Assembly: GCA_017464525.1 (NCBI GenBank)
Contig: JAFTZM010000037.1
Coordinates: 1-64,000 of the forward strand
DNA: 64,000 nucleotides
Reading direction: 5' to 3'
DNA from: Clostridia bacterium
GTDB lineage: Bacteria; Bacillota; Clostridia; Oscillospirales; QAKW01
Below, in pieces: positions 1 to 7,849 of this stretch. A program made the position numbers and the translations under genes. The notes under the pieces were generated by a model that was not told where the DNA came from, searched no databases, and worked only from the letters and a program-made list of their open reading frames with translations. Positions within the stretch are counted from its first letter, which is position 1; each line of letters opens with the position of its first letter.

Positions 1-1
1 A

Positions 2-748
2 CACGAAATTGGTTTGAAGTTTGCGGAACACTTTCCCGGCCATCAGATTTTGGTGGCAACCCATTACAATACCGGTCACATTCATAATCACTTGATTATG
101 AATTCGGTGAACTACCAAAACGGTAAAAAGTTTCATCAAACCCGTGATGAACTTTTAGAGGTGAAGGCTTATTCCAATAAACTCTGTCAGGAGTATGGTG
201 TGAGCATCACCGAAGAAAAGTGCAGCTATGGTAGATGGCCGGAATGGAAAAAGTTGCTACGCCGATTTGCTTTGTATGCAATAAGCAATTCCGATACAAA
301 GGAAGAATTTATTGCGTGTATGCGCGAACACGGATACCGTGTTAAGTGGGAAAATAAATACAAATATATTACCTTCACCACACCCGACAACCATGTCTGC
401 CGTGATAAGAGTTTGTTCGATGAGCGTCTGCTCAAAGACAACCTCGAAGTCTATTTTGCACTTGGCGGTGCGAGCAGTGAACTTTATGGTGATTATAACG
501 ATTATAAAACTCCTGCGCATACACCAGAAGCAAGTATGACAGTTACAACGGGACTTATAAGTTTACTCGGCGATCTGCTTTCAATAGCTCCGCCCGAGGA
601 TGACTATGAACCGCATCCGGCAAAAGAACTAAGCACCGCCGAGAAGCTTAGACTCGAAAAAATCCTCGGCAAGAAAATTTCACCTATGGCTTACGCTTGC
701 TATTCTACTCAGGAAGAACACGAGCAAGGTATGTCGATGGTATGGTAA
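2..748 (+). CDS. Relaxase/mobilization nuclease, 5'-truncated by window edge
   Basis: C-terminal part of a MobA/VirD2-type relaxase that would nick an origin of transfer for conjugative mobilization. The frame is open to the first bases of the window (residues HEIG precede the first possible TTG start at 14), so the true start lies upstream. The visible start of the fragment reads like the family core, and HIHNHLIMNSV carries the metal-binding histidines. The rest is a long tail without a recognised domain, ending AQEEHEQG-like. It is followed by a small gene and a serine recombinase, the order seen at the end of many Clostridia mobilizable elements. The three genes are more A+T-rich than the downstream chromosome. 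The relaxase family is secure; the upstream extent cannot be judged here. Confidence 0.85.
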   Translation, partial: HEIGLKFAEHFPGHQILVATHYNTGHIHNHLIMNSVNYQNGKKFHQTRDELLEVKAYSNKLCQEYGVSITEEKCSYGRWPEWKKLLRRFALYAISNSDTKEEFIACMREHGYRVKWENKYKYITFTTPDNHVCRDKSLFDERLLKDNLEVYFALGGASSELYGDYNDYKTPAHTPEASMTVTTGLISLLGDLLSIAPPEDDYEPHPAKELSTAEKLRLEKILGKKISPMAYACYSTQEEHEQGMSMVW

Positions 749-792
749 GGAAGGAGTGGTGAATTAGAATTTACTGTGCTAACCGAAATGGC

Positions 793-1011
793 GTGAGCAT
801 AGTATGTACTATCAAGGAAAAATTTGGAAAGGCAGGTGACTTCACCGTGGGAAAAATCACTTTGAACTATACGTTCAATAATCCCAACTCGGTGGAGGAC
901 ACCGCCGAGATGCTTCTGAAACTTTTTATTGAAGCCAACAAAGCAAAGGTTGAAGAAGTAATTAAAAACGCTGTTAATGACAGCGAAAAAACAGCCAGCC
1001 ATCCTGCATAA
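793..1011 (+). CDS. Small TnpW-like element protein
   Basis: Acidic protein of 72 residues from a GTG start, between relaxase and recombinase. The core VGKITLNYTFNNPN followed by a helical segment resembles the short TnpW-type proteins that precede serine recombinases in Tn4451-like elements; this is an impression from layout and pattern, not a verified homology. The start is uncertain: the only strong ribosome site (AAGGAAGGAG, 748-757) sits just ahead of an in-frame ATT at 763, which would add ten residues (IRIYCANRNG), whereas nothing resembling a ribosome site precedes the GTG at 793. Function is unknown. It ends shortly before a hairpin that could terminate transcription. Confidence 0.6.
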   Translation: MSIVCTIKEKFGKAGDFTVGKITLNYTFNNPNSVEDTAEMLLKLFIEANKAKVEEVIKNAVNDSEKTASHPA

Positions 1012-1027
1012 AAGCGGGATGGCTTTT
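997..1027 (+). terminator. Hairpin with short T-run after the TnpW-like gene
   Basis: Inverted repeat AGCCATCCTGC (997-1007) and GCGGGATGGCT (1014-1024) with a 6-base loop, then TTTT. It overlaps the last codons of the small gene. It may be an intrinsic terminator separating relaxase and small gene from the recombinase. Confidence 0.5.
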
Positions 1028-1115
1028 ATAAAAAACAATGGTCGGCATATTCGCTGGACTTGTAAACACTTGTGTGGTATTGTGTTGTCGCAAACCACAG
1101 GAAAGGAGAAAAATT

Positions 1116-2648
1116 ATGAATATAGCAGCCTACTGCCGTGTATCAACCGAAAAGGAAGATCAGCTAAATTCACTTGAAGCACAGAAAAACTTCTTCCTTG
1201 AATACACGGGTCGTTCCGGTGATAACCTCGTTAAGCTGTATGCCGATGAAGGTTTATCGGGAACAAAAATTAAAAACCGCAAACAATTTCTGCGGATGAT
1301 GGCGGATGCCGAACTCGGTTTGTTCGATATGGTTGTGGTAAAAGATATATCACGCTTCGCCCGAAACACCGTTGACCTTTTGCAGAATATCCGCCGCCTT
1401 CGTGAACTTGGTATTGAAACCCAGTTCCTTACAGCGAATATGACAAGCATGGGCAATAGTGAATTTGTGCTGACCGTCTTCGGTGCCTTGGCTCAAGAGG
1501 AAAGCGCAAACACCTCCAAACGTGTTAAGTTCGGTAAAAGAATAAATGCCGAAAAAGGCAGAGTGCCGAATATCGTCTTCGGCTACGATAAAACCATCGG
1601 CGATTATTTTAATCTGACAATCAACAAAGCAGAAGCCGATATCATCCGACAAATTTACCGATGGTACTTGAACGAAGGACACGGTGCCGCCAAAATATCC
1701 TATATGCTTAACGAGCGCGGAATCAAAACAAAGCGAGGTTGCGAATGGTCACAAAATGCCGTTTGCCGTATCCTTGAAAACGAACTGTATACGGGGAAAA
1801 TTATAAACGGAAAAGAAGAAGTCGCCGACTTCCTTACAGGCAGACGAGCCTTAAAAAGTGAGGATGAATGGTATGTCGTTGACCGCCCCGACCTTCGCAT
1901 TATAAGTGATGAGGACTTTGCCGAAGCCGGTCGTCTCAAAGCAGAGCGTGGCAAAAAGTTCAAGGTGGACAAGGAACGGCATAGCAATCTGCACCTATTC
2001 TCAACCCTTATCAAGTGCAAAGACTGCGGATGGTCTTTCCGCCGCAGTGTACGCACCTATAAAAACACCTATGTAAAATGGGTGTGCTCAGGGCATAACC
2101 GAGGTGCAGACAGTTGCCCGAATGCTCTCTCTGTTGATGAAAACGAACTGATCGAGGTTATCGAACAGTACTTCGCCGATATACTTTCCCAAAAGAAAAA
2201 TGTTATCGGTCGTGTGGTAAACGAGTTTCAAAAGGTGTATCGTGCAAAAGATGAAAACATCGCCTACGAAAAAGAACTTCGTACAGCGATTGAAAAGTTA
2301 AAGCGCAACCGTCAAAAGTATATGGATATGTATACCGATGACCTTATCACCCGTGAAGAACTGAATGCCAAGATCGGTGGGGACAAGCAGGAACTGGAAC
2401 GGCTTGAGAGTGAATTGCGAATGGTAGAAAAGCACCTTACAAAAGGCGACCAACTGCAGATGATACTCGCTGACACCTTCAAAGAAATCGAGGATATCAG
2501 CAATTTAAGAGAGATAACCAACGCACAACTCAGGAGAGTGATAGACAGAATCGAGGTAGACCACAACGGAAACGTTGAGGTCTTCCTCAAACTCTTCCGA
2601 GAACTCGGCATTGATGAAACCGTTCCAATTTGTAACGACCACACATAA
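1116..2648 (+). CDS. Large serine recombinase (element integrase)
   Basis: Site-specific recombinase of 510 residues that would integrate and excise the mobile element. Order: N-terminal resolvase domain opening MNIAAYCRVST, where Ser10 is the predicted nucleophile, with VVKDISRFARN; a recombinase DNA-binding domain (about 160-270); a zinc ribbon with KCKDCGW and a later CSGHNRGADSCPN cysteine pair (about 300-350); and a Lys/Glu-rich coiled coil (about 375-450). The ATG at 1116 is chosen because GAAAGGAG lies 8 bases upstream and the family begins at this residue; the frame is open further upstream but without a ribosome site. Length is normal for large serine recombinases. The stop lies close to the probable right end of the element. 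Confidence 0.93.
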   Translation: MNIAAYCRVSTEKEDQLNSLEAQKNFFLEYTGRSGDNLVKLYADEGLSGTKIKNRKQFLRMMADAELGLFDMVVVKDISRFARNTVDLLQNIRRLRELGIETQFLTANMTSMGNSEFVLTVFGALAQEESANTSKRVKFGKRINAEKGRVPNIVFGYDKTIGDYFNLTINKAEADIIRQIYRWYLNEGHGAAKISYMLNERGIKTKRGCEWSQNAVCRILENELYTGKIINGKEEVADFLTGRRALKSEDEWYVVDRPDLRIISDEDFAEAGRLKAERGKKFKVDKERHSNLHLFSTLIKCKDCGWSFRRSVRTYKNTYVKWVCSGHNRGADSCPNALSVDENELIEVIEQYFADILSQKKNVIGRVVNEFQKVYRAKDENIAYEKELRTAIEKLKRNRQKYMDMYTDDLITREELNAKIGGDKQELERLESELRMVEKHLTKGDQLQMILADTFKEIEDISNLREITNAQLRRVIDRIEVDHNGNVEVFLKLFRELGIDETVPICNDHT

Positions 2649-2799
2649 GGATGTAAGCCAGCGGCTACAGAATATTGATTACAAGCTTTTCTTAAAGGTA
2701 AAATCCGTTTTAGAAAACAATCTCAGGGAACGGCACATCCGGGGAGGAATCGCCACCAAAAAGAAATACGAAGAATTAAGAAACAAGGCAGGAGCATAG
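2614..2799 (+). pseudogene. Possible 3' remnant of a gene interrupted by the element
   Basis: A frame of 61 codons that starts inside the recombinase tail and runs about 150 bases past its stop. The part beyond the recombinase (from VSQRLQNIDYKLF to KKKYEELRNKAGA) has coding-like composition, is basic and helical, and ends in a strong terminator, which suggests the 3' end of a real gene. The first codons coincide with recombinase sequence, so the original 5' part may have been displaced by integration. Alternatives are a small overlapping gene of the element or chance. The product is not recognised. Confidence 0.35.
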
Positions 2800-2813
2800 C
2801 TCCTGCCTTTTAT
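2785..2813 (+). terminator. Strong intrinsic terminator at the element/chromosome boundary
   Basis: Perfect 10-bp stem AAGGCAGGAG (2785-2794) and CTCCTGCCTT (2800-2809) with a five-base loop and a T-run. It ends the rightward frame and overlaps the stop codon of the leftward gene beginning at 3418. Confidence 0.85.
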
Positions 2814-3418
2814 TGTTCCAGATCGATCAGCTTTTGAAGAATTTCCTTTGCTAACCGTTCCTGCGTAATATAATTTTCTTTCCCCTCAAAGGTGGTTCCT
2901 TCTACCTTACGGATACAAAGATAATAATTTTGTTCCTCCATCTCAAAGGCAGGCACCGCACTCAGCACCCCGGAAGCAGTCAAATGATAACGATCCCCTT
3001 CCAAAAATTCACTTTCACCGGAAAGCTGCTGCAGCATCCCGTTTTCGCTCATGATCTTATAAGTATTGTCGGTAAGGATATACATGATCGCCTTACCGGA
3101 ATTCGCCTGCACCAGCATGGCGGCGGTACTGTAGCCGTTCCATTGATCGATGGTGGTAGTAGACATCACATGAGCGGTATTTTCACCGTCACCGTTCACA
3201 TCCTCGGCCATGCCGCCCAGCCAATCCTCCATTTCCCCCACAAGCAACGCATTGGGAGAGGTGTCCACAGCAAAAAGCACATAGAGATCCGGATCGACCT
3301 TCTGGGTGCAGCTATGAACACCTAAGAGCAGGGTGATCAGCAGTACTGCCCCACCGACCACATACCATTTATAATAATACCAAAAATTATCCAGTTTTTC
3401 CCGGGTGATCTTTTTCAA
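2810..3418 (-). CDS. Membrane-anchored protein of unknown function
   Basis: Protein of 202 residues with a short basic cytoplasmic N-terminus (MKKITREKLDNFWYYYKWY), one transmembrane helix (about 19-36, VVGGAVLLITLLLGV) and an extracytoplasmic domain of about 165 residues without recognised motifs. It is not a lipoprotein, because the Cys in VHSCTQK is not in a proper lipobox. Its own promoter and ribosome site (AAAGGAAG) lie just upstream, so it is monocistronic; it faces the mobile element tail to tail. Proteins of this layout are seen in Clostridia as hypothetical proteins. No function can be given. Confidence 0.8.
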   Translation of the reverse strand: MKKITREKLDNFWYYYKWYVVGGAVLLITLLLGVHSCTQKVDPDLYVLFAVDTSPNALLVGEMEDWLGGMAEDVNGDGENTAHVMSTTTIDQWNGYSTAAMLVQANSGKAIMYILTDNTYKIMSENGMLQQLSGESEFLEGDRYHLTASGVLSAVPAFEMEEQNYYLCIRKVEGTTFEGKENYITQERLAKEILQKLIDLEQ

Positions 3419-3448
3419 TCATTTCGCTTCCTTTAATTTGATGAAATC

Positions 3449-3477
3449 ATTTTATCACAGCAGCATCGAATATGCAA
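3449..3477 (-). promoter_or_regulatory. Sigma-A promoter for the 2810-3418 gene
   Basis: On the minus strand TTGCAT (3472-3477), a 17-base spacer and TAAAAT (3449-3454), about 30 bases before the start codon. Confidence 0.7.
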
Positions 3478-3495
3478 GTGTTGTTACAGAATGTT

Positions 3496-3527
3496 AAAAA
3501 AATAAGCCTGCAAAATGCAGGCTTATT
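3496..3527 (-). terminator. Terminator of the rpsB-tsf-greA-lysS operon
   Basis: Perfect 12-bp inverted repeat AATAAGCCTGCA/TGCAGGCTTATT (3501-3527), followed on the minus strand by a run of T, just after the lysS stop. Confidence 0.9.
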
Positions 3528-3531
3528 CTGA

Positions 3532-5469
3532 TCAATATAGCTTAGCGCCGGCGGGAATGTGATCATCTACCATCAAAAGATGGAGCTTTTCTTCCCCTTC
3601 CTCGCTGTGGATAGCAGAAAGAAGCATTCCGTTGGACTCCACGCCCATCATGGCACGGGGCGGCAGATTGGTAATGGCGATCAAAGTCTTACCCACCAGC
3701 TCCTCAGGCTCATAGTAAGCATGGATCCCGCTGAGGATGATACGGTCGGTGCCGGTACCGTCGTCCAGGGTAAACTGCAGCAGCTTCTTGGACTTCTTCA
3801 CCGCTTCGCATGCCTTGACCTTCACCGCACGGAAATCAGATTTGGAGAAGGTCTCAAAATCCACATACTCCTCAAAGAGAGGCTCGATCTCTACATTGGA
3901 GAAATCAATGACCTCCGGCTTTACAGCTGCCTCAACCGGGGCAGCCACAGGAGTTCCGTCCTTCTTAGGAGCATCCATGGGCTTCATAGTCGGGAACAGA
4001 ATAACATCCCGGATGGTATCAGCGCCGGTAAAGAGCATCACCGCACGATCGATACCGATCCCCATACCGCCGGTGGGAGGCATCCCGTATTCCATGGCGG
4101 TGAGGAAATCCTCATCCAGCATCTCTGCCTCATCATCACCGCGTTCACGCTGCTCTACCTGCTTTTCAAAACGCTCCCGCTGATCAATAGGATCGTTCAG
4201 CTCGGAGTAGGCATTGCCCATTTCGCTATGGCAGATAAAGAACTCAAACCGCTCGGTCAGGCGAGGATCCTCAGGAGAACGCTTGGTCAGCGGCGAGACC
4301 TCCACGGGATACATAGTAATAAAGGTAGGCTGGATCAAATGCTCCTCCACCTTTTGATCAAAGCAGGCATAGAGGGCATTACCCCAGGTTTTTTCAGCGG
4401 CCTCTGCCAACTCAACGCCAACAGCGGCAGCAGCAGCCACAGCCTCAGCATCATCGGTGATCGCGCCGAAATCAATGCCCACATATTTCTTAACGGCATC
4501 CACCATAGTCAGGCGGGGCCAGCCGGGGGTGAGATCAATCTTTTCGCCCATCCACTCCACCTCATAGGTGCCCAGAATTTCCCGGGCAGCACCGGTGAAG
4601 ATCCCCTCGGCGATATCCATCATATCATGAAAATCGGCATAGGACTGATACAGTTCAACAGAGGTGAACTCAGGGTTATGCTTGGGATCCATACCCTCGT
4701 TGCGGAAGATACGTCCAATTTCATACACCCGTTCCATACCGCCTACGATCAGCCGCTTTAAAGGCAGCTCAGTGGCGATACGCATATACATATCAATATC
4801 AAGGGTATTGTGATGGGTAACAAAGGGACGTGCGGAGGCACCGCCAGCGATGGTATTCAGCACCGGAGTCTCCACCTCAATATACCCCATATCATCCAGA
4901 TATTTACGGACATACTGGATGAACTTGGAGCGAATGACGAAGTTCCGCTTGACCTCAGGGTTCATCATCAGATCCACATACCGCTGGCGGTAGCGGAGAT
5001 CCTGATCCTTCAGGCCGTGAAACTTTTCAGGCAGGGGACGCAGAGATTTGGAAAGAAGGGTGATCTCCTTCGCCCGGATGGAGATCTCTCCCATTTTGGT
5101 GCGGAATACCGTACCCTTAACGCCAACAATATCGCCGATATCCAGCTTCTTAAAGGCAGCCAGAGCTTCCTGGCCCACCTCATCGATCTTCACAAATAGC
5201 TGGATCCGGCCTTCACCATCCTGGAGATCGGCGAAAACCACCTTACCCATGCCGCGCTTGCTCATCAGGCGGCCGGCAACGGAGACAGTCTTCTCCTCGA
5301 AATGCTCGAAATCTGCCTTGATCTCCTCGCTATGGTGGGTCACATCATATTTGGTGATGGTAAAGGGATCGTTGCCGGCAGTCTGGAGCTCATTGAGTTT
5401 ATCCCGACGTACCTGCAGCAGTTCATTTAAAGACAGTTCTTCATTTACGGGATTATTTACATTTTCCAT
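3532..5469 (-). CDS. lysS: Lysyl-tRNA synthetase (class II) with C-terminal tRNA-binding domain
   Basis: Charges tRNA-Lys with lysine in the cytoplasm. The 645 residues hold an OB-fold anticodon-binding domain (about 60-140), the class II core with motif 2 around GRIFRNEGMDPKHNPE (252-267) and motif 3 GGMGIGIDRAVMLF (467-480), an Ala/Pro-rich linker (about 498-522), and an extra EMAP/Arc1p-like OB domain (about 532-645, YVDFETFSKSDFRAVKV). Most bacterial LysS proteins end near residue 500, so the last 110 or so residues are an appended module related to the C-terminus of MetG. It is the last gene of the operon, three bases after greA, with no promoter of its own visible. Confidence 0.97.
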   Translation of the reverse strand: MENVNNPVNEELSLNELLQVRRDKLNELQTAGNDPFTITKYDVTHHSEEIKADFEHFEEKTVSVAGRLMSKRGMGKVVFADLQDGEGRIQLFVKIDEVGQEALAAFKKLDIGDIVGVKGTVFRTKMGEISIRAKEITLLSKSLRPLPEKFHGLKDQDLRYRQRYVDLMMNPEVKRNFVIRSKFIQYVRKYLDDMGYIEVETPVLNTIAGGASARPFVTHHNTLDIDMYMRIATELPLKRLIVGGMERVYEIGRIFRNEGMDPKHNPEFTSVELYQSYADFHDMMDIAEGIFTGAAREILGTYEVEWMGEKIDLTPGWPRLTMVDAVKKYVGIDFGAITDDAEAVAAAAAVGVELAEAAEKTWGNALYACFDQKVEEHLIQPTFITMYPVEVSPLTKRSPEDPRLTERFEFFICHSEMGNAYSELNDPIDQRERFEKQVEQRERGDDEAEMLDEDFLTAMEYGMPPTGGMGIGIDRAVMLFTGADTIRDVILFPTMKPMDAPKKDGTPVAAPVEAAVKPEVIDFSNVEIEPLFEEYVDFETFSKSDFRAVKVKACEAVKKSKKLLQFTLDDGTGTDRIILSGIHAYYEPEELVGKTLIAITNLPPRAMMGVESNGMLLSAIHSEEGEEKLHLLMVDDHIPAGAKLY

Positions 5470-5472
5470 GGT

Positions 5473-5958
5473 TTACTTCTCTACTTTCAGAATCTTATAC
5501 TGCAGCATACCGATGGGAGCCTCCACCTCGATCACATCGCCGGCTTTGCGGCCGAGCACAGCTTTACCGAGAGGGCTGTCATCAGAGATCTTGCCATTCA
5601 TAGGATCAGCCTCAATGGAGCTTACGATATCGTAGACCAGTTCTTCATCCATTTCCACATCCAGCACGGTGATCTTATTGCCCAGCCAGATGGTATCCTC
5701 ATCCTCAGAAACAACCGCATCGTCCTCAACAATAACAGCGTTCTTCAAAGTAGCCTCCAAGGTGGCGATCCGGGACTCTACAATGGCCTGCTCATTTTTG
5801 GCTTCATCATACTCACTGTTCTCGGAAAGGTCGCCGTAGGAGCGGGCAACCTTGATCTTTTCTGCGATCTCCTCACGTTTGGTTGATTTCAGCTCGGCCA
5901 GCTCAGCCTCCAGCTTTGCCTTACCTTCCAGAGTTAAAGAAACAACTTTTTGTGCCAT
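5473..5958 (-). CDS. greA: Transcription elongation factor GreA
   Basis: Rescues backtracked RNA polymerase by stimulating transcript cleavage through the secondary channel. The 161 residues show an N-terminal antiparallel coiled coil (about 1-75, with KSTKREEIAEKIKVARSYGDLSENSEYDEAK, where the acidic tip residues lie) and the C-terminal FKBP-like domain (ISDDSPLGKAVLGRKAGDVIEVEAP). Length and motifs are typical. It sits between tsf and lysS; AGGAGAG precedes the ATG. GreA-LysS adjacency is common in Firmicutes, and here the pair is joined to the rpsB-tsf transcript. Confidence 0.97.
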   Translation of the reverse strand: MAQKVVSLTLEGKAKLEAELAELKSTKREEIAEKIKVARSYGDLSENSEYDEAKNEQAIVESRIATLEATLKNAVIVEDDAVVSEDEDTIWLGNKITVLDVEMDEELVYDIVSSIEADPMNGKISDDSPLGKAVLGRKAGDVIEVEAPIGMLQYKILKVEK

Positions 5959-5982
5959 AATTCTACTCTCCTGTAATTCTGC

Positions 5983-6013
5983 AAAGCGACCCCGGAGGAT
6001 CCGAGGTCGCTTT
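5983..6013 (-). terminator. Intercistronic hairpin between tsf and greA
   Basis: Fourteen-base arms AAAGCGACCCCGGA and TCCGAGGTCGCTTT (two imperfect pairs) around a short loop. On the minus strand only TTT follows, so it may attenuate or stabilise the transcript rather than fully terminate. Confidence 0.45.
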
Positions 6014-6030
6014 GGTTCATCAAATAATAA

Positions 6031-6945
6031 TTACTTGCTCATGCTGGCAACTTCGCTGGCGAAGTCGTCAACTCTCTTCTCAAGGCCCTCGCCCTTCACA
6101 TAGGATACCATGGCCTTAATGGTGATATCCATGCCGGCCTCCTTACTTACCTGCTTCAGGTAAGCGCCAACAGTGATCTTATCGTCCTTTACATAAGCCT
6201 GCTCCAGCAAGCAGTTCTCGGTGTAGTACTTACCGATCTTACCGCCGATCATCTTCTCCAGAATGTTCTCGGGCTTATTGGCATTCTTGGGATCATTCTT
6301 GATCTGAGCCAGCAGAATGCTCTTCTCGTTCTCGATTACCTCAGCAGGAACTTCCTCACGGCAGAGATAAGCAGGATGCATAGCAACGATCTGCATACAT
6401 ACGTTGCGGGCAGCTTCCTGGAACTTCTCGTTAGCAGCATCAGCCACATCGCAAAGAACCATGGCAGCCTCGGTGCCGCCGCCGTGAACGTAACTTACGC
6501 AGGTGCCTTCCAGGCGGGTGAAGCGGCGGATGTTCATGTTCTCGCCGATCTTCAGGATCTTCTCACGCAGAATGTCCTCCACAGTGAATTCGGTGTCTTC
6601 AAACTTGCAAGTCTTCAGAGCGTCTACATCAGCGGGGTTGTAAACAGCAGCTGCCTTAGCAGCACCCTTGACCAGAGCCTGGAACTCAGCATTCTTGGCA
6701 ACAAAGTCGGTCTCGGAGTTCACTTCAATAATAACGCCCACGCCATCAGCGATGTAGGTATCAACCATACCCTCGGAAGCGATACGGCTGGCCTTCTTAG
6801 CCTGAGCAGCAAGCCCCTTTTCACGCAGGATCTCAATGGCCTTATCAACATTGCCATCAGCCTCGGTAAGAGCCTTTTTGCAATCCATCATGCCGCAGCC
6901 GGTGGTCTCACGCAGAGCGGCAACATCTTTAGCAATAAAATTCAT
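6031..6945 (-). CDS. tsf: Translation elongation factor Ts
   Basis: Guanine-nucleotide exchange factor that reloads EF-Tu with GTP. The 304 residues begin with the UBA-like module (VAALRETTGCGMMDCKKAL) and carry the signature SETDFVAKN (about 77-85) that contacts EF-Tu, followed by the two core subdomains. The length is normal for a Firmicutes EF-Ts. It lies 17 bases after rpsB, the classical pairing, with a modest ribosome site AGTAGG ahead of the ATG. Confidence 0.97.
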   Translation of the reverse strand: MNFIAKDVAALRETTGCGMMDCKKALTEADGNVDKAIEILREKGLAAQAKKASRIASEGMVDTYIADGVGVIIEVNSETDFVAKNAEFQALVKGAAKAAAVYNPADVDALKTCKFEDTEFTVEDILREKILKIGENMNIRRFTRLEGTCVSYVHGGGTEAAMVLCDVADAANEKFQEAARNVCMQIVAMHPAYLCREEVPAEVIENEKSILLAQIKNDPKNANKPENILEKMIGGKIGKYYTENCLLEQAYVKDDKITVGAYLKQVSKEAGMDITIKAMVSYVKGEGLEKRVDDFASEVASMSK

Positions 6946-6962
6946 GATTTTATACCTACTGA

Positions 6963-7691
6963 TTATTCAGCAACTTCTTCTGCCGCTTCCTCGGTATCGG
7001 TGAGCTGCTCGCCCTGCTTGCCTTCCATGATAGCGTTAGCCATGGTCTCGGCGATCAGCTTAACGGCACGGATAGCATCATCGTTGCCGGGGATGGGATA
7101 ATCCACTTCATCGGGATCGCAGTTGGTATCAACGATAGCAACAACGGGAATACCCAGCTTCTTAGCTTCGGAGATCGCAATGTGCTCCTTCTTGGGATCC
7201 ACAACGAACAAAGCAGCAGGAGCCTTCTTCATCTCCTTGATACCGCCGTAGTTCTTCTCCAGGATCTCCATCTCATGACGCAGCTTCAGAACTTCCTTTT
7301 TGGGAAGCAGATCGAAGGTGCCGTCCTCAGCCATCTTCTCCAGCTGGTTCAGACGGTTGATGGACTTGCGGATGGTCTGGAAATTGGTGAGCATACCGCC
7401 GGGCCAACGAACAGATACAAAGTACTGACCTACGCGCTGAGCCTCTTCGCGGATGGAATCCTGAGCCTGCTTCTTGGTGCCGACGAACAGCACCTCGCCG
7501 CCCTCGGCAGCGATATCACGCATGAAGTTATAGGCTTCCTCAACCTTCTTCACGGTCTTCTGCAGGTCAATGATATAAATACCATTTCTCTCGGTGAAGA
7601 TGTACTCTGCCATTTTGGGGTTCCATCTTCTGGTTTGGTGGCCAAAGTGTACACCGGCCTCTAACAGCTGTTTCATAGAAATAACGGACAT
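6963..7691 (-). CDS. rpsB: 30S ribosomal protein S2
   Basis: Structural protein of the small ribosomal subunit. The 242 residues open [19 protein letters not shown], the family N-terminus, and contain [19 protein letters not shown] and the coiled-coil protrusion (about 100-155). The ATG at 7691 is chosen over an upstream in-frame start because AAAAAGGAGG lies 8 bases before it and family members begin here. The acidic tail [12 protein letters not shown] is usual in Clostridia. It is the first gene of the operon, transcribed from a clear promoter about 110 bases upstream. Confidence 0.97.
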   Translation of the reverse strand: MSVISMKQLLEAGVHFGHQTRRWNPKMAEYIFTERNGIYIIDLQKTVKKVEEAYNFMRDIAAEGGEVLFVGTKKQAQDSIREEAQRVGQYFVSVRWPGGMLTNFQTIRKSINRLNQLEKMAEDGTFDLLPKKEVLKLRHEMEILEKNYGGIKEMKKAPAALFVVDPKKEHIAISEAKKLGIPVVAIVDTNCDPDEVDYPIPGNDDAIRAVKLIAETMANAIMEGKQGEQLTDTEEAAEEVAE

Positions 7692-7801
7692 GTTTATTTC
7701 CTCCTTTTTGTTTTTTACCGCCACAACTCTCTGCTGTTGACCCCACCGGCAAGCCGGAAACAAGGGGCAGAGTGCTGTGTGAGTATTTTTACAGCCTTAA
7801 A

Positions 7802-7830
7802 AGTATACCACACCTATTTGGCAAATGCAA
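7802..7830 (-). promoter_or_regulatory. Sigma-A promoter of the rpsB operon
   Basis: On the minus strand TTGCAT (7825-7830), 17-base spacer, TATACT (7802-7807). The predicted transcript has a leader of about 100 bases before rpsB. It lies only about 20 bases after the stop of the upstream gene. Confidence 0.8.
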
Positions 7831-7849
7831 GCATTTTTTGCACTTTTTT

